Below are positions 43,595-52,470 of a stretch of DNA of 64,000 nucleotides, in pieces. The stretch is from positions 1 through 64,000 of the forward strand of contig DATKZM010000088.1 in assembly GCA_035527975.1 (NCBI GenBank), read 5' to 3'. The notes beneath the pieces are model-generated. The model was not told the DNA's origin. It made no database searches and saw only the letters and a program-made list of their open reading frames with translations. The DNA is from DATKZM01 sp035527975 (lineage in GTDB: Bacteria; Pseudomonadota; Alphaproteobacteria; JAPULJ01). The position numbers were made by a program, and so were the translations under genes. Position 1 is the stretch's first letter, and the number at the start of each line of letters is the position of its first letter.

Positions 43595-43783
43595 ATGGCA
43601 GACATCGTTAACCTCAACCAATACCGCAAGAAAAAGGCCCTGGCGGAGAAAAAGGCCCAGGCCGCGCGCAACCGCGCCAAGGACGGGCGATCCAAGTCGC
43701 GCCGCACCACCGATCGTCTGACCCGCGAGCAGGGCGACAAGGCGCTCGACGGCACCAAGATCGAGCCCCGCGACGACGACTGA
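43595..43783 (+). CDS. DUF4169-family small protein
   Basis: This 62-aa lysine/arginine-rich protein starts ADIVNLNQYRKKKALAEKKA and ends DALDGTKIEPRDDD-like. This matches the DUF4169 family, present in many alphaproteobacteria. Function is unknown. It follows moaE by 8 bp and may be cotranscribed. Confidence 0.85.
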   Translation: MADIVNLNQYRKKKALAEKKAQAARNRAKDGRSKSRRTTDRLTREQGDKALDGTKIEPRDDD

Positions 43784-43933
43784 GCGCGCGCTTACGTGAA
43801 GCTGGCGGTAACCGCCGGCGAGCCCGCCCGCTTGCGTTTCCGGCATACGAGTGTGTTGACGGGCATGGTTCTCGTGCCGCCGCATCGCCGACGCCGGCGC
43901 CGCACGGATATCTGCGCAATCATCGTTGACTAC

Positions 43934-43949
43934 GCATCAATGCTGATGC
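43934..43949. promoter_or_regulatory. Candidate operator palindrome upstream of MarR-K gene
   Basis: GCATCA-ATGC-TGATGC is a perfect 6-bp inverted repeat with a 4-bp spacer. It lies 15 bases before the GTG start of the MarR-family gene. MarR regulators usually bind such palindromes near their own promoter. Inferred only from position. Confidence 0.45.
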
Positions 43950-43964
43950 CATGCTGGCGCCATC

Positions 43965-44624
43965 GTGAGTGAAAGCCGCCGAACCCCCAGCGACATCAAC
44001 GGTCTTTACGACCATGCCGGCTATTGGCTGAACCGCCTGCAGGCCGAAATGCATGGCCAGCTCGAACGCCGTCTGTCGACACACGGGGTGACCGCCGCCC
44101 AATGGGGCGTGCTGATCGGGCTGTATCAGGGCACCTCGCAAACCGTGCGTGGGCTTGCCTCCTTCCTAAGCGTGGACGGCGGCGCGGTGACCCGGCTGAT
44201 CGACCGGCTCGAAAGCAAGGGCCTGGTCCAGCGCCGCGTCGACCGGGCCGACCGGCGTTCGGTGATCCTGTCGCTGAGCGAGGCGGGCGAGGCTTTGATC
44301 CCGCCGCTGGTGCAAGCCGTCGACGAGCACGATGCGGCGTCCCTGGGCGGGCTTACGGCGGCCGAGCGCCGGCAGTTCCTGGCCATGCTCTCGCGGCTGC
44401 TGATGGCCCAAGGCATCGAGCCGGGCGGGCGGCCCTTCGCCGATGGCGCCGCGCCGAAGCAGGAGGCCAAGCCGGAAGCGCCCGCCGCTCCGATTGAAGC
44501 GGCCAAATCGGGCAAAAAAGAAAAGTTGAAGCCCGACAAGAAAGAGAAAAAGAAGTCCAAGAAGGACAAAAAGCCCAAGGCCGATAAGAAGAAAAAGGCC
44601 AAGAAGAAAAAAGGCAAGAAATAG
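43965..44624 (+). CDS. MarR-family regulator with lysine-rich histone-like tail
   Basis: This 219-aa protein has an N-terminal MarR winged helix (GYWLNRLQAEMHGQLERRLS; TVRGLASFLSVDGGAVTRLI; GLVQRRVDRADRRSVILSLS) followed by an extended tail. The last 39 residues contain 25 lysines, with almost no other charged residue type, resembling histone H1-type tails. Such a tail would strengthen DNA binding nonspecifically or compact DNA. Start is GTG, supported by position near the palindrome. No ribosome site is obvious. Lysine-rich MarR-like proteins are known in some alphaproteobacteria but I cannot name a characterised one. Confidence 0.85.
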   Translation: MSESRRTPSDINGLYDHAGYWLNRLQAEMHGQLERRLSTHGVTAAQWGVLIGLYQGTSQTVRGLASFLSVDGGAVTRLIDRLESKGLVQRRVDRADRRSVILSLSEAGEALIPPLVQAVDEHDAASLGGLTAAERRQFLAMLSRLLMAQGIEPGGRPFADGAAPKQEAKPEAPAAPIEAAKSGKKEKLKPDKKEKKKSKKDKKPKADKKKKAKKKKGKK

Positions 44625-44680
44625 GCCGGCGTTTCCGGCGGGCTGCCGGCTAATTGGCATTCATCCAGACAACTCACCTG

Positions 44681-44796
44681 ACGTCATTCCGGACGTGATC
44701 CGGGGTCTATCCATGCCGTGACACCATGACGGCCACGGGCAAAGCCGGCACCCGGCCGACGCGCCGGCTGGACCCCGGATCAAGTCCGGGGTGACG
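44681..44796. repeat. Inverted repeat with ACGTCATTCC / GGGGTGACG ends
   Basis: Arms carry GACGTGATCCGGGG and CCCCGGATCAAGTCCGG, i.e. a variant of the paired hairpin family with CCGG cores. A similar copy sits at 59340-59375 (ACCCCGGATCAAGTCCGG). No gene lies within this 116-bp stretch. Confidence 0.7.
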
Positions 44797-44859
44797 AAAT
44801 CGTGGTCGGGGCTGGCGCCGCCGCGTCCTACTCGGCCGCCGCGCGGATCGTGCCGCTTA

Positions 44860-45852
44860 TTACTCCGCCGCCGCGCGGGCCTCGTCCCGCCCGGGCTCGC
44901 CGCCGAAGTCGATGGCCGGGCCCTTGGGGATGATCTCCTGGCCGCGGCTGGCTGGACCGATGCGGTGATAGCCGGCCTTGTAGATATCGGGAAAGACCGT
45001 CGCGGCGATGCCGGGGAGCCGGTAGAGCTCGCGGAGATAGCCCCACAGGTTGGGGTAGTCGACGATGCGGCGCAGATTGCAACGGAAGGCGCTGACGTAA
45101 GCCACGTCGAAGCGCAGCAGCGTCGGCAGCGCCCGGATATCGGCCTCGGTGATCCGGTCGCCCGCCAGATACCGGCGCTGGCCGAGCAGCCCTTCCATCC
45201 AGTCGAGCGTTTCGAAGACATCGTCGAACGCCTCCTCATAGGCAGCCTGCGTCCGCGCGAAACCGGCGCGGTAGACGCCGTTGTTGAGGTTCGCATAAGT
45301 GCGCTCGTTGATCGTGTCGATCTCGGCGCGAAGGTCTAGCGGATAGAAATCATCGCCATTGCCGGCGACGCCAACAAAGGCCGCGTTGAACATGCGGATG
45401 ATCTCCGAGGACTCGTTGGAGACGATGGTCTTTGTCTCGTTGTCCCACAGCACCGGCACGGTGATGCGGCCGGTGTAGTCGGAGTGGCTGGCCAGATAGA
45501 TCTTGTGGAGGATGGTCTCGCCCAGCAGATGGTCGCGGTAGCGGTCGCTATTGGGATCGAAAATCCAGCCGTCGTCGTTGCGCCGCGGCAGCACCATCGA
45601 CATCGGCACCGCCTCTTCCAGCCCTTTCAGGATGCGCATGATCCAGGTGCGGTGCGCCCACGGGCAGCTCTCGGAAACGTAAAGATGATAACGCCCGGCC
45701 TCGGCCTTGTAGCCGCCCTCGCCGGAGGGGCCGGGGCTGCCGTCGGGCGTGATCCAGCTGCGCAGGGGCGAGGGGGCGCGCTGCCAGCGGCCGTCCTTGG
45801 TGTCCTCTTGGGGTTCCTCGACGTGCCAGACGCCTTCGATCATCACGCCCAT
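44860..45852 (-). CDS. Glutathionyl-hydroquinone reductase (GST xi type)
   Basis: This 330-aa protein has the catalytic CPWAHRTWI motif of glutathionyl-hydroquinone reductases, followed by GRITVPVLWD and SNESSEIIRMFN (glutathione binding), and a C-terminal helical domain with GYLRELYRLPGIA. It releases glutathione from S-glutathionyl-hydroquinones. Relatives are YqjG and PcpF. The C-terminus DEARAAAE is non-essential. It is a single-gene unit flanked by repeats. Confidence 0.93.
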   Translation of the reverse strand: MGVMIEGVWHVEEPQEDTKDGRWQRAPSPLRSWITPDGSPGPSGEGGYKAEAGRYHLYVSESCPWAHRTWIMRILKGLEEAVPMSMVLPRRNDDGWIFDPNSDRYRDHLLGETILHKIYLASHSDYTGRITVPVLWDNETKTIVSNESSEIIRMFNAAFVGVAGNGDDFYPLDLRAEIDTINERTYANLNNGVYRAGFARTQAAYEEAFDDVFETLDWMEGLLGQRRYLAGDRITEADIRALPTLLRFDVAYVSAFRCNLRRIVDYPNLWGYLRELYRLPGIAATVFPDIYKAGYHRIGPASRGQEIIPKGPAIDFGGEPGRDEARAAAE

Positions 45853-45942
45853 TTTATTTCTCCGCTTGGCCGGTCCCAGGATAGCGTGGCTCTAACTTAG
45901 GGTGCGCGCGGCTGCCAGGCGAGGGGCTGGCTTGCCGATTGC

Positions 45943-46397
45943 CGGCCCGCCCTTCAAGGCCGCCTTCGGCGGCACCTCAGGATGAGGGCGAGCCTCGTTC
46001 ATTGCCAGCGTTACAAAAGATGCTCATCCTGAGAGCCTGGCCGGGAATGAATGAGGCCCGCCCTTCAAGGCCGCCTTCGGCGGCACCTCAGGATGAGGGC
46101 GAGCCTCGTTCATTGCCAGCGTTACAAAAGATGCTCATCCTGAGAGCCTGGCCGGGAATGAATGCTGGCATATCAAATAGTCACGGCCTGCCGACGAAAC
46201 CCGCCCGTCACTCCCGCGCAAGCGGGAGTCCAGACTTCTTGGGGTCTTCTGGATTCCCGCTCCTGAGCCCGTCGAAGGGCGCGGGAATGACGCGAAGTGT
46301 GTATCCAGCTCAACGTAACCGGTTGCAATCACTGCATTCATTTCCGGTCAGACTCTGAGGAGCGTGGGCCTGTGGCCCGAGCCTCGAAGGATGGATG
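45943..46397. repeat. 111-bp tandem duplication plus composite palindromic repeats
   Basis: A 111-bp unit (starting AGGCCCGCCCTTCAAGG in the second copy and ending GGGAATGAATG) occurs twice back to back at 45943-46053 and 46054-46164. The following 46165-46345 is an inverted match of 5200-5380, including GGGCGGGTTTCGTCGGCAGG and GTAACCGGTTGCAATCACTG, with a paired hairpin at 46205-46292. An element near 46370-46397 ends with CCTCGAAGGATGGATG. No gene is seen in 45853-46421. Confidence 0.85.
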
Positions 46398-46421
46398 ACG
46401 ATAGGACAGATGCCGCGCGCC

Positions 46422-47012
46422 CTACTCCGCCGCCCCGCCCGCCTGTGCTTCGTCGTCGCGGCCGAGGATGTGGCGCATGCCGGCACGCAGATAATCGTAG
46501 CCCGTCACCACCGTCAGCAGCGCCGCAGCCCACAGCAGCACCTCGCCGATCAGCACGATGGGCACGTCCGGCGGCCCGGCCGTCCCGACGATCAGCACGC
46601 CGATCGCGACCATCTGCACCGTCGTCTTCCACTTGGCGAGCCTGGAGACCGGCACCTCGACATTGAGCCCGCCCAGATATTCGCGGAGGCCTGAAATTAC
46701 AATCTCGCGCAACAGGATGATCGCCGCGGCGATCAGCGCCACCCCGGCGATGCGCCCGAAGCCGGCCAGCATCAGCAGCGCCGTGGCCACCAAAAGCTTG
46801 TCGGCGATCGGGTCGAGGAAGCGGCCAAAATCGGAAGACTGCGCGCGCCGCCGGGCAAAGAAGCCGTCGAAAAAATCGGTCGCCCCCGCGGCCACGAAGA
46901 GCCCCAGCGCCACCCAGTTGGCGAGCGCGCCCTCAAGGAAGAAGGCGCCGACGAAGACCGGGATCACGGCGACCCGCGACAGCGTCAGCACATTCGGCAG
47001 GTTGAGGATCAT
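46422..47012 (-). CDS. pgsA: CDP-diacylglycerol--glycerol-3-phosphate 3-phosphatidyltransferase
   Basis: This 196-aa membrane protein is a CDP-alcohol phosphatidyltransferase. The motif DFFDGFFARRRAQSSDFGRFLDPIADKL carries the catalytic D-x2-D-G-x2-A-R-x8-G-x3-D-x3-D residues. Helical segments flank it. It makes phosphatidylglycerophosphate for phosphatidylglycerol and cardiolipin. It lies downstream of uvrC on the same strand with 121 bp between, as seen in other alphaproteobacteria. Confidence 0.95.
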   Translation of the reverse strand: MILNLPNVLTLSRVAVIPVFVGAFFLEGALANWVALGLFVAAGATDFFDGFFARRRAQSSDFGRFLDPIADKLLVATALLMLAGFGRIAGVALIAAAIILLREIVISGLREYLGGLNVEVPVSRLAKWKTTVQMVAIGVLIVGTAGPPDVPIVLIGEVLLWAAALLTVVTGYDYLRAGMRHILGRDDEAQAGGAAE

Positions 47013-47133
47013 CGGCTAACCCCGCATCCCCCCGCGTTCACCCTCGAACTTTCATGCATGCCCATTAGGGCCCAAACCGTCGCCACCTGTCGCACCGGTG
47101 CCGCCGGGGGAGCGGTTCCGATCCTACCCTATC

Positions 47134-49227
47134 CTAGCTGCCGGTGTTGAAATGATCGTGAATCTTGCGCGCGACAGTGCCGGAGATGCCATCCACCGCC
47201 TCCAGATCGGCGAGCCCGGCCTTGGCGACGGCCTTGGCCGAGCCGAAATGCAGCAGCAGCGCCCGCTTGCGCTTGGCGCCGATCCCCGGCACATCGTCGA
47301 GCAGCGACTGGCCGATCGCCTTGGAGCGCTTGGCCCGGTGGGCGCCGATGGCAAAACGGTGCGCCTCGTCGCGCAGACGCTGCAGGAAATAGAGCACCGG
47401 CGAGTCCGGCTCCAGCGCGAACGGCTCCTGGCCGGGCCGAAAGAAGCGCTCGCGCCCGGCATCGCGGTCCGGACCCTTGGCGATTGCCACCAGCTCGACA
47501 TCGTCGACGCCGAGATCGTCGAGCACCGCGCGCGCGACCGAGAGCTGCCCCGGCCCGCCATCGATCATAACCAGATCGGGCCAGGCGCCGCCGTCGCGTT
47601 CGGGATCGTCCCTGAGCGCCCGCGAAAAGCGCCGTTTCAGCACCTGGCGCATCATTGCGTAGTCGTCGCCCGGGGTGACGGATCGATCAGGGTCGCCGGC
47701 GTCGTACCCCGCCTGCGGCGCGTCGGACAGGCCTGGCGGGCGGGGCGGAGGTGTGCCGCCATCATCCGCACCGCCGCCTTTGTCGTTGGCGGCCTTCGCC
47801 GCCACGTCCTTGATGTTGAACTTGCGGTAGGCGTTCTTCACGAAGCCTTCGGGCCCCGCGACCACCATGGCGCCAACCGCGTGGGTGCCGGCGATGTGGC
47901 TGTTGTCGTAGACCTCGATGCGCTCGGGCACGCCGTCGAGCCCGAAGGTTTCGGCGACGCCTTCGAGCAGCCGGCGCTGCGAGGCGCTCTCGGCCAGGCG
48001 CCGCGCATGGGCGTCGCGCGCATTGGCCAACGCGTGATCGATCAGCTTCTTCTTGTCGCCGCGCCGCGGCACGATGACCGTGACCTTCGCGTCCGCGCGC
48101 TGGCTGAGGGCTTCTGAAACCAGCTCGGTCTCGGCGATGACGTGGCTCAGCAGGACCAGCTTGGGCGGCTGGTTGTTGGTATAGAACTGGCCGACGAAGC
48201 CGCCCAGGATATCCTCGATCGGCTCTTTCTTGCCGTGGCGCGGGAAGTAGGCGCGGTTGCCGTAATTGCGCCCGGCCCGAAAGAAGAAAACCTGGACACA
48301 GGCCTGACCGCCGCTGAGGAAGCCCGCGATCACGTCGGCGTCGCCGATGCCGTGTTCGAGGTTGATGTCCTGCTTGGCCTGGATCGCGGCGAGTGCGCGG
48401 ATGCGGTCGCGCAAATTGGCCGCCTTCTCGTATTCCTGCGCGTCGCTCGCCGCCTGCATGGCCTCGCCGAGCGCCTTGTGGATCTCCTGGCTGCGGCCGC
48501 TCAGAAAGGCACGCGCCTGCTCCACGAGGGCGGCGTAGTCCTCAGCCGATACCCGGTCGACGCAGGGCGCGCTGCAGCGCTTGATCTGGTAGAGCAGGCA
48601 GGGCCGCCGCCGCGCCGCGAAGACGCCGTCGGAGCAGGAGCGTAACAGGAATGCGCGCTGCAGCGCCCGCAAGGTCCGGTTGACCGCCCCGGCGCTGGCG
48701 AACGGTCCGAAGTAATCGCCCGGGCGTTTGCGCGCGCCGCGATACTTGGTGACCTGGGCGCAGGCGTGATCGCCGGTGATGAGGATGTAGGGGAAGGACT
48801 TGTCGTCGCGCAGCAGTACATTGAAGCGCGGCATCAGCTTCTTGATCATGTTCTGCTCGAGCAGCAGCGCCTCGACCTCGCTGCGCGTGGTCACCACCTC
48901 GAGCGACACCGTCTCGGCCACCATCCGCGCCAGCCGCTCGGTCAGCTTGGCGGCGGTCGTGTAACTGGTCACGCGTTTCTTCAGATTGCGCGCCTTGCCG
49001 ACATAGAGCGCTTCGCCCGCCGCATCGAGCATGCGGTAGACGCCCGGCCCCGCCGGCAGCGTCTTCACGGCGGCTTTGAGTGTGGCCAGCCCCTCGACGA
49101 TCGAGGGCGCGCGCTTCGGTTTGTCAGACTTCGAGCCAGCGCGCTTGCCCGACCCGTCGCGCTTGCCCGAACCATCACGTGGCGGCGATTTGGACTTCGT
49201 TACCTGGGGGCTTGGCGGCACGGCCAT
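47134..49227 (-). CDS. uvrC: Excinuclease ABC subunit C
   Basis: This 697-aa UvrC has an N-terminal GIY-YIG nuclease domain (GPGVYRMLDAAGEALYVGKA), a UVR-type segment (LGEAMQAASDAQEYEKAANL), and a C-terminal RNase H-like endonuclease region (VYDNSHIAGTHAVGAMVV; VMIDGGPGQLSVA). The tandem HhH motif is at the end (DDVPGIGAKRKRALLLHFGS). It makes both incisions in nucleotide-excision repair with UvrB, encoded at 57000. The N-terminal 40 residues are basic with a repeated DGSGKR, and a Gly/Asp/Pro-rich insertion (residues about 475-515) is unusual for the family. Confidence 0.96.
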   Translation of the reverse strand: MAVPPSPQVTKSKSPPRDGSGKRDGSGKRAGSKSDKPKRAPSIVEGLATLKAAVKTLPAGPGVYRMLDAAGEALYVGKARNLKKRVTSYTTAAKLTERLARMVAETVSLEVVTTRSEVEALLLEQNMIKKLMPRFNVLLRDDKSFPYILITGDHACAQVTKYRGARKRPGDYFGPFASAGAVNRTLRALQRAFLLRSCSDGVFAARRRPCLLYQIKRCSAPCVDRVSAEDYAALVEQARAFLSGRSQEIHKALGEAMQAASDAQEYEKAANLRDRIRALAAIQAKQDINLEHGIGDADVIAGFLSGGQACVQVFFFRAGRNYGNRAYFPRHGKKEPIEDILGGFVGQFYTNNQPPKLVLLSHVIAETELVSEALSQRADAKVTVIVPRRGDKKKLIDHALANARDAHARRLAESASQRRLLEGVAETFGLDGVPERIEVYDNSHIAGTHAVGAMVVAGPEGFVKNAYRKFNIKDVAAKAANDKGGGADDGGTPPPRPPGLSDAPQAGYDAGDPDRSVTPGDDYAMMRQVLKRRFSRALRDDPERDGGAWPDLVMIDGGPGQLSVARAVLDDLGVDDVELVAIAKGPDRDAGRERFFRPGQEPFALEPDSPVLYFLQRLRDEAHRFAIGAHRAKRSKAIGQSLLDDVPGIGAKRKRALLLHFGSAKAVAKAGLADLEAVDGISGTVARKIHDHFNTGS

Positions 49228-49638
49228 GACACCTATCTTGGCGGATGACGGCGCCTCGTCAACACATGGCGTCGAGGCATGAACTCAGCGCCTCGAATGG
49301 CGCGGGAGGAAGCCAAAATGATATCCACGGATTCTGTGGATAAATGTGTGCAAAACGACATGCGGCTGACAATCCCCCCGCCCGAAACAAAGGGTTACAA
49401 TTGATTGCTTAATATTTGGGCAGAAATATTTAAGTTATTGAAAAACATAGAACATCTTAAAACCAAGCGATAACATATCGTTAACACTAAGTCGTTGGAA
49501 ATGGGGCGAAACTGGGGCAATTGGCTTTGAACGACTTGTGCACAAACGACAAACCTTGCACTGGTTCCAAAGCTGCTGTGCCGGCGCCCGAAACCGCCAT
49601 CGGGCCGCTGTCTGGTGTTTGACCGTCGAAACAGTTGG
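49228..49638. other. AT-rich intergenic island with a DnaA-box match
   Basis: This 411-bp gap between uvrC and folB is strikingly AT-rich from about 49370 to 49500. TGTGGATAA at 49335-49343 is an exact reverse DnaA box (TTATCCACA). TTGTGCACAA near 49537 is a one-mismatch palindromic box. An imperfect palindrome, CTTAATATTT ... AAATATTTAAG, lies near 49409-49435. No ORF has coding character. This could be a promoter region, a regulatory island or, less likely, an origin. Confidence 0.5.
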
Positions 49639-50046
49639 TCAGTGGAAAGCGCTGCGCCGCTCGATCTCGATGCCGACCGAACCGACATCCTCGAACACGT
49701 CGAGCTTCTCGATACGCACCCGCGCCACGCGCACGCGCGGGTCGGAAAGGCAAACGGCGGCAACCCGCTCGGCCAGCGTCTCGACCAGATTGACGTGTCC
49801 TTCGGCAACCACCGCCCGGACGCCATCAACGATTTCCTCATAGCAGACCACATCGGCCAGGTGGTCGTCTGGCGGCGCCACGCCCTCGAGCACGGCGAGG
49901 TCGAGATTGACGCGTACGCGCTGCTGCTTGCCCTTTTCGTGCCCGTGCACGCCGATATGGGCGGGCAGCACGAAATCGTGCACGAAGACGTGGCGGATGC
50001 CGGCATCGGCGATCGGCTTCGGCTTCAGGACCTCAGGAGGGGTCAT
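49639..50046 (-). CDS. folB: Dihydroneopterin aldolase
   Basis: This 135-aa FolB-type protein reads VFVHDFVLPAHIGVHGHEKGKQQRVRVNLD at the N-terminus, then LVETLAERVAAVCLSDPRV and a VARVRIEKLDVFEDVGSVGI end. It is slightly longer than the usual 120 aa. It cleaves dihydroneopterin to 6-hydroxymethyl-dihydropterin for folate. The start MTPPEVLKPKPIAD fits family length. It is downstream of an SDR of pteridine-reductase type, supporting pterin function. Confidence 0.9.
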   Translation of the reverse strand: MTPPEVLKPKPIADAGIRHVFVHDFVLPAHIGVHGHEKGKQQRVRVNLDLAVLEGVAPPDDHLADVVCYEEIVDGVRAVVAEGHVNLVETLAERVAAVCLSDPRVRVARVRIEKLDVFEDVGSVGIEIERRSAFH

Positions 50047-50256
50047 TGCGAGCGGACCTTCGTTTGGGCAAAGCGGCGCCGCCGCCATGCCCCATGGTCG
50101 TGGGTCTCGTGTCAGAAGATGCGGCGGCCCACCACGCCGTTCAAGCACAAACGCGTCATCTCATGATCCCGACGCGCCACCGCCCGACCCCTCGAATACT
50201 TCGGAGATCAGAGAACACGCCGGACATATAGGCATCGCTCATTCGGCAGGCATCGC

Positions 50257-51024
50257 TCATTCGGGCTCCGGCGCGCCGCCGGGCTGGGCCCAGCCCAGAT
50301 GCTGGCCGCCGTCGAGGGCGAGCATCTGGCCGGTCACCGCCGGCGCGCCGAGCAGATAGCGGACCGCTTCGGCAATCTCGTCAGGCGTGGTGCCGCGCCC
50401 GAGCGGCATGCGCGCCCATTGGGCCTCGAACTCGGCCTGGCTCTGGCGCGGCGAGGGCAGGGTCGGGCCCGGCCCGATCGCATTCACCCGGATGTGCGGC
50501 GCCAGCGCCAGCGCCAATGTCTGGGTCAATGTCCACAGCGCCGCTTTGCTGACGGTGTAGGAGAGGAAATAAGGCGTCAGGTTGAAGACCCGCTGGTCGA
50601 GCAGGTTGATGACGCTGCCCGCCGCACCCGCCGGCAGCTGCGCGGCGAAGGCCTTGGTGAGCGCCAGTGGCGCCCACAGGTTGGTTTCCATGTGCTGGTC
50701 CCAGGACGCGCGGGTCAGCGTCTCGATGCCATCCTTCTCGAAGGCCGCGGCGTTGTTGACCAGCGCCGTCAGCGGGCCCACCGCCGCTATCGCAGCGGGC
50801 AGCAGCGCATCGACCGCCGCCGGATCGTCAAGGTCGGCCGCGATCGCATGAGCGGTTCCGCCGGCGGCAGCGATCTCGGCAACCGCCGCCTCGGCGGCCT
50901 CGGCCGAGCGGTGATAGTGGACCGCCACGGCCCAGCCATCGGCGGCCAAACGATCGGCGATCGCCCGCCCGATGCGCAGCGCGGCGCCAGTGATGAGGAC
51001 AGATTTGAACATATTTTCGGCCAT
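50257..51024 (-). CDS. SDR-family oxidoreductase, pteridine-reductase-like
   Basis: This 255-aa short-chain dehydrogenase has the cofactor motif VLITGAALRIGRAIADRLAA, NNAAAFEKDG, catalytic YTVSKAA and a C-terminal TGQMLALDGGQHL. The ALRIG variant of the glycine motif (GxxxRxG) fits pteridine reductase (FolM-like) SDRs. Active-site Asp (DQR) replaces the usual Ser, also typical. It would reduce dihydromonapterin or dihydrofolate with NADPH. It precedes folB, supporting pterin metabolism. Confidence 0.88.
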   Translation of the reverse strand: MAENMFKSVLITGAALRIGRAIADRLAADGWAVAVHYHRSAEAAEAAVAEIAAAGGTAHAIAADLDDPAAVDALLPAAIAAVGPLTALVNNAAAFEKDGIETLTRASWDQHMETNLWAPLALTKAFAAQLPAGAAGSVINLLDQRVFNLTPYFLSYTVSKAALWTLTQTLALALAPHIRVNAIGPGPTLPSPRQSQAEFEAQWARMPLGRGTTPDEIAEAVRYLLGAPAVTGQMLALDGGQHLGWAQPGGAPEPE

Positions 51025-51097
51025 GGCGCGCGAGCATGGCCAAAGCCGCCGTAGCGCGCAAGGCCGGGGAGTCGTTGCCTCGTCGCCGACGGTGGAA

Positions 51098-51227
51098 GTG
51101 AACCACAGAGGCTCAGAGACACAGAAGGGCCTCGCCTCGTTCCGACTTCGACGTCATTCCCACGCAAGCGGGAATGATGCGAGGGGATGCGTCCTTCCCG
51201 AGGTCTCTCTGTGCCTCTGTGGTTCAC
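51098..51227. repeat. Inverted repeat with GTGAACCACAGAG ends
   Basis: The left arm begins GTGAACCACAGAGGCTCAGA and the right arm ends TGCCTCTGTGGTTCAC. The centre holds a single CATTCCCACGCAAGCGGGAATG hairpin. It is related to the nested element at 56819-56977. It lies between the SDR gene and a Ca2+ exchanger gene. Confidence 0.8.
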
Positions 51228-51246
51228 TTATCTTTAAAGCAAGCCG

Positions 51247-52227
51247 TCACCCCGTATGCGCCAGCCCCAGCGCGGAGATCCCGGTGAACAGCGCGACCAC
51301 GTAGCCGACATAAATCACCAGGAACACGATCGCCAAATTGCGGCTGATACGCCGCGACAACAGGGCAAAGCCGACGAAGGCCACGGTAACGCCGACCATC
51401 GCCCACAAATCGAAGGCAAGGATGCGGTCGGGCACTGCCAGGGGGCGCACCATCGCGACCACGCCCATGATGGCAAGCACGTTGAAGATGTTGCTGCCGA
51501 GCACGTTGCCGAGGGCGAGATCGGTGTGTTTCTGGCGCGCCGCGGCGATGCCCGTCGCCAGTTCCGGCAGCGAGGTGCCGATCGCCACCATCGACAGTCC
51601 GATGATCTCGGGGCCGACGCCGGCGATCCGCGCGGTCTCGCGGGCGCCGGCGACCAGAAGCTCGGAGCCGATCAGCACGCCGGCAAGCCCGCCGGCCAGC
51701 TTTACTCCCATTACCCAATAGCGCGTTTCGTGGCCGCCCAGCTCCTCGATCTCAGCCTCGATCGTCGCCTTCGCGGCCCGGCTGCGGCGGTCGCTGCGAT
51801 AGCAATAGATGAGGTAGCTGACCAGGCAGACCAGCATCAGCGCGCCATCGGCCCGGCCGACGATGCCGCTCATGCACATTGCCGCGAAGAGCACGGTCGC
51901 GAACACCGCCGCCAAGCCGTCGCGATAGAGCGCGGTTTTGCTGGTCGGGATCGCACAGATCACACCGGTGACGCCCATGATGAGCAGGATATTGGCGATG
52001 TTCGAGCCGACCACATTGCCGAGCGCGATGCCGGGCTCGCCCTTGAGCGCGGCGATCAGGCAGACGACGAGTTCCGGCGCCGAGGTCCCGGCGGCAACCA
52101 CGGTGAGCCCGATCAGGAGATGCGAGACGCCAAACTTGTCGGCGAGCGCGACCGCGCCGCGAACGAGAAACTCACCGCCGAAATACAGCAGGATCAGGCC
52201 GCCGGCCACTTGAAGAAACAGGATCAT
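51247..52227 (-). CDS. CaCA-family cation (Na+/Ca2+-type) exchanger
   Basis: This 326-aa exchanger has two inverted halves, each with a CaCA alpha repeat: VVAAGTSAPELVVCLIAALKG and GNVVGSNIANILLIMGVTG in the first, VAIGTSLPELATGIAAARQK and GNVLGSNIFNVLAIMGVVA in the second. It is YrbG-like. It exchanges Ca2+ for Na+ or K+ across the inner membrane. The start is fixed at MILFLQVAGGLILLYFGGEF, since upstream sequence is not membrane-like. It is divergent from the kefB-like gene. Confidence 0.94.
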   Translation of the reverse strand: MILFLQVAGGLILLYFGGEFLVRGAVALADKFGVSHLLIGLTVVAAGTSAPELVVCLIAALKGEPGIALGNVVGSNIANILLIMGVTGVICAIPTSKTALYRDGLAAVFATVLFAAMCMSGIVGRADGALMLVCLVSYLIYCYRSDRRSRAAKATIEAEIEELGGHETRYWVMGVKLAGGLAGVLIGSELLVAGARETARIAGVGPEIIGLSMVAIGTSLPELATGIAAARQKHTDLALGNVLGSNIFNVLAIMGVVAMVRPLAVPDRILAFDLWAMVGVTVAFVGFALLSRRISRNLAIVFLVIYVGYVVALFTGISALGLAHTG

Positions 52228-52470
52228 CCAGGCCCGATCAGCAAACCAGGGTCCCCCGACAGAACGACAACGCCGCGCCGCTCCCCCGCCCATGACAGGC
52301 GCCCGCGGCATTGCCATATCATGTGGTGACCCGTCGCGGCAAAACCAGACGGCGCAAGCTTCGCTTGTCGACGTTGGGTCTTGTCTTTTGCGCCTCCGCC
52401 GCTGGCCCCCGCACGTGCTAAATACTTGCGGTATCCGACCAACAGCCCTACAGGCCCCCCGCGCACGTTC

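Noticed and set aside
49228..49638. Definite chromosomal origin
   Set aside because: Only one exact DnaA box; no dnaA, hemE or parAB genes nearby, so not called as an origin.
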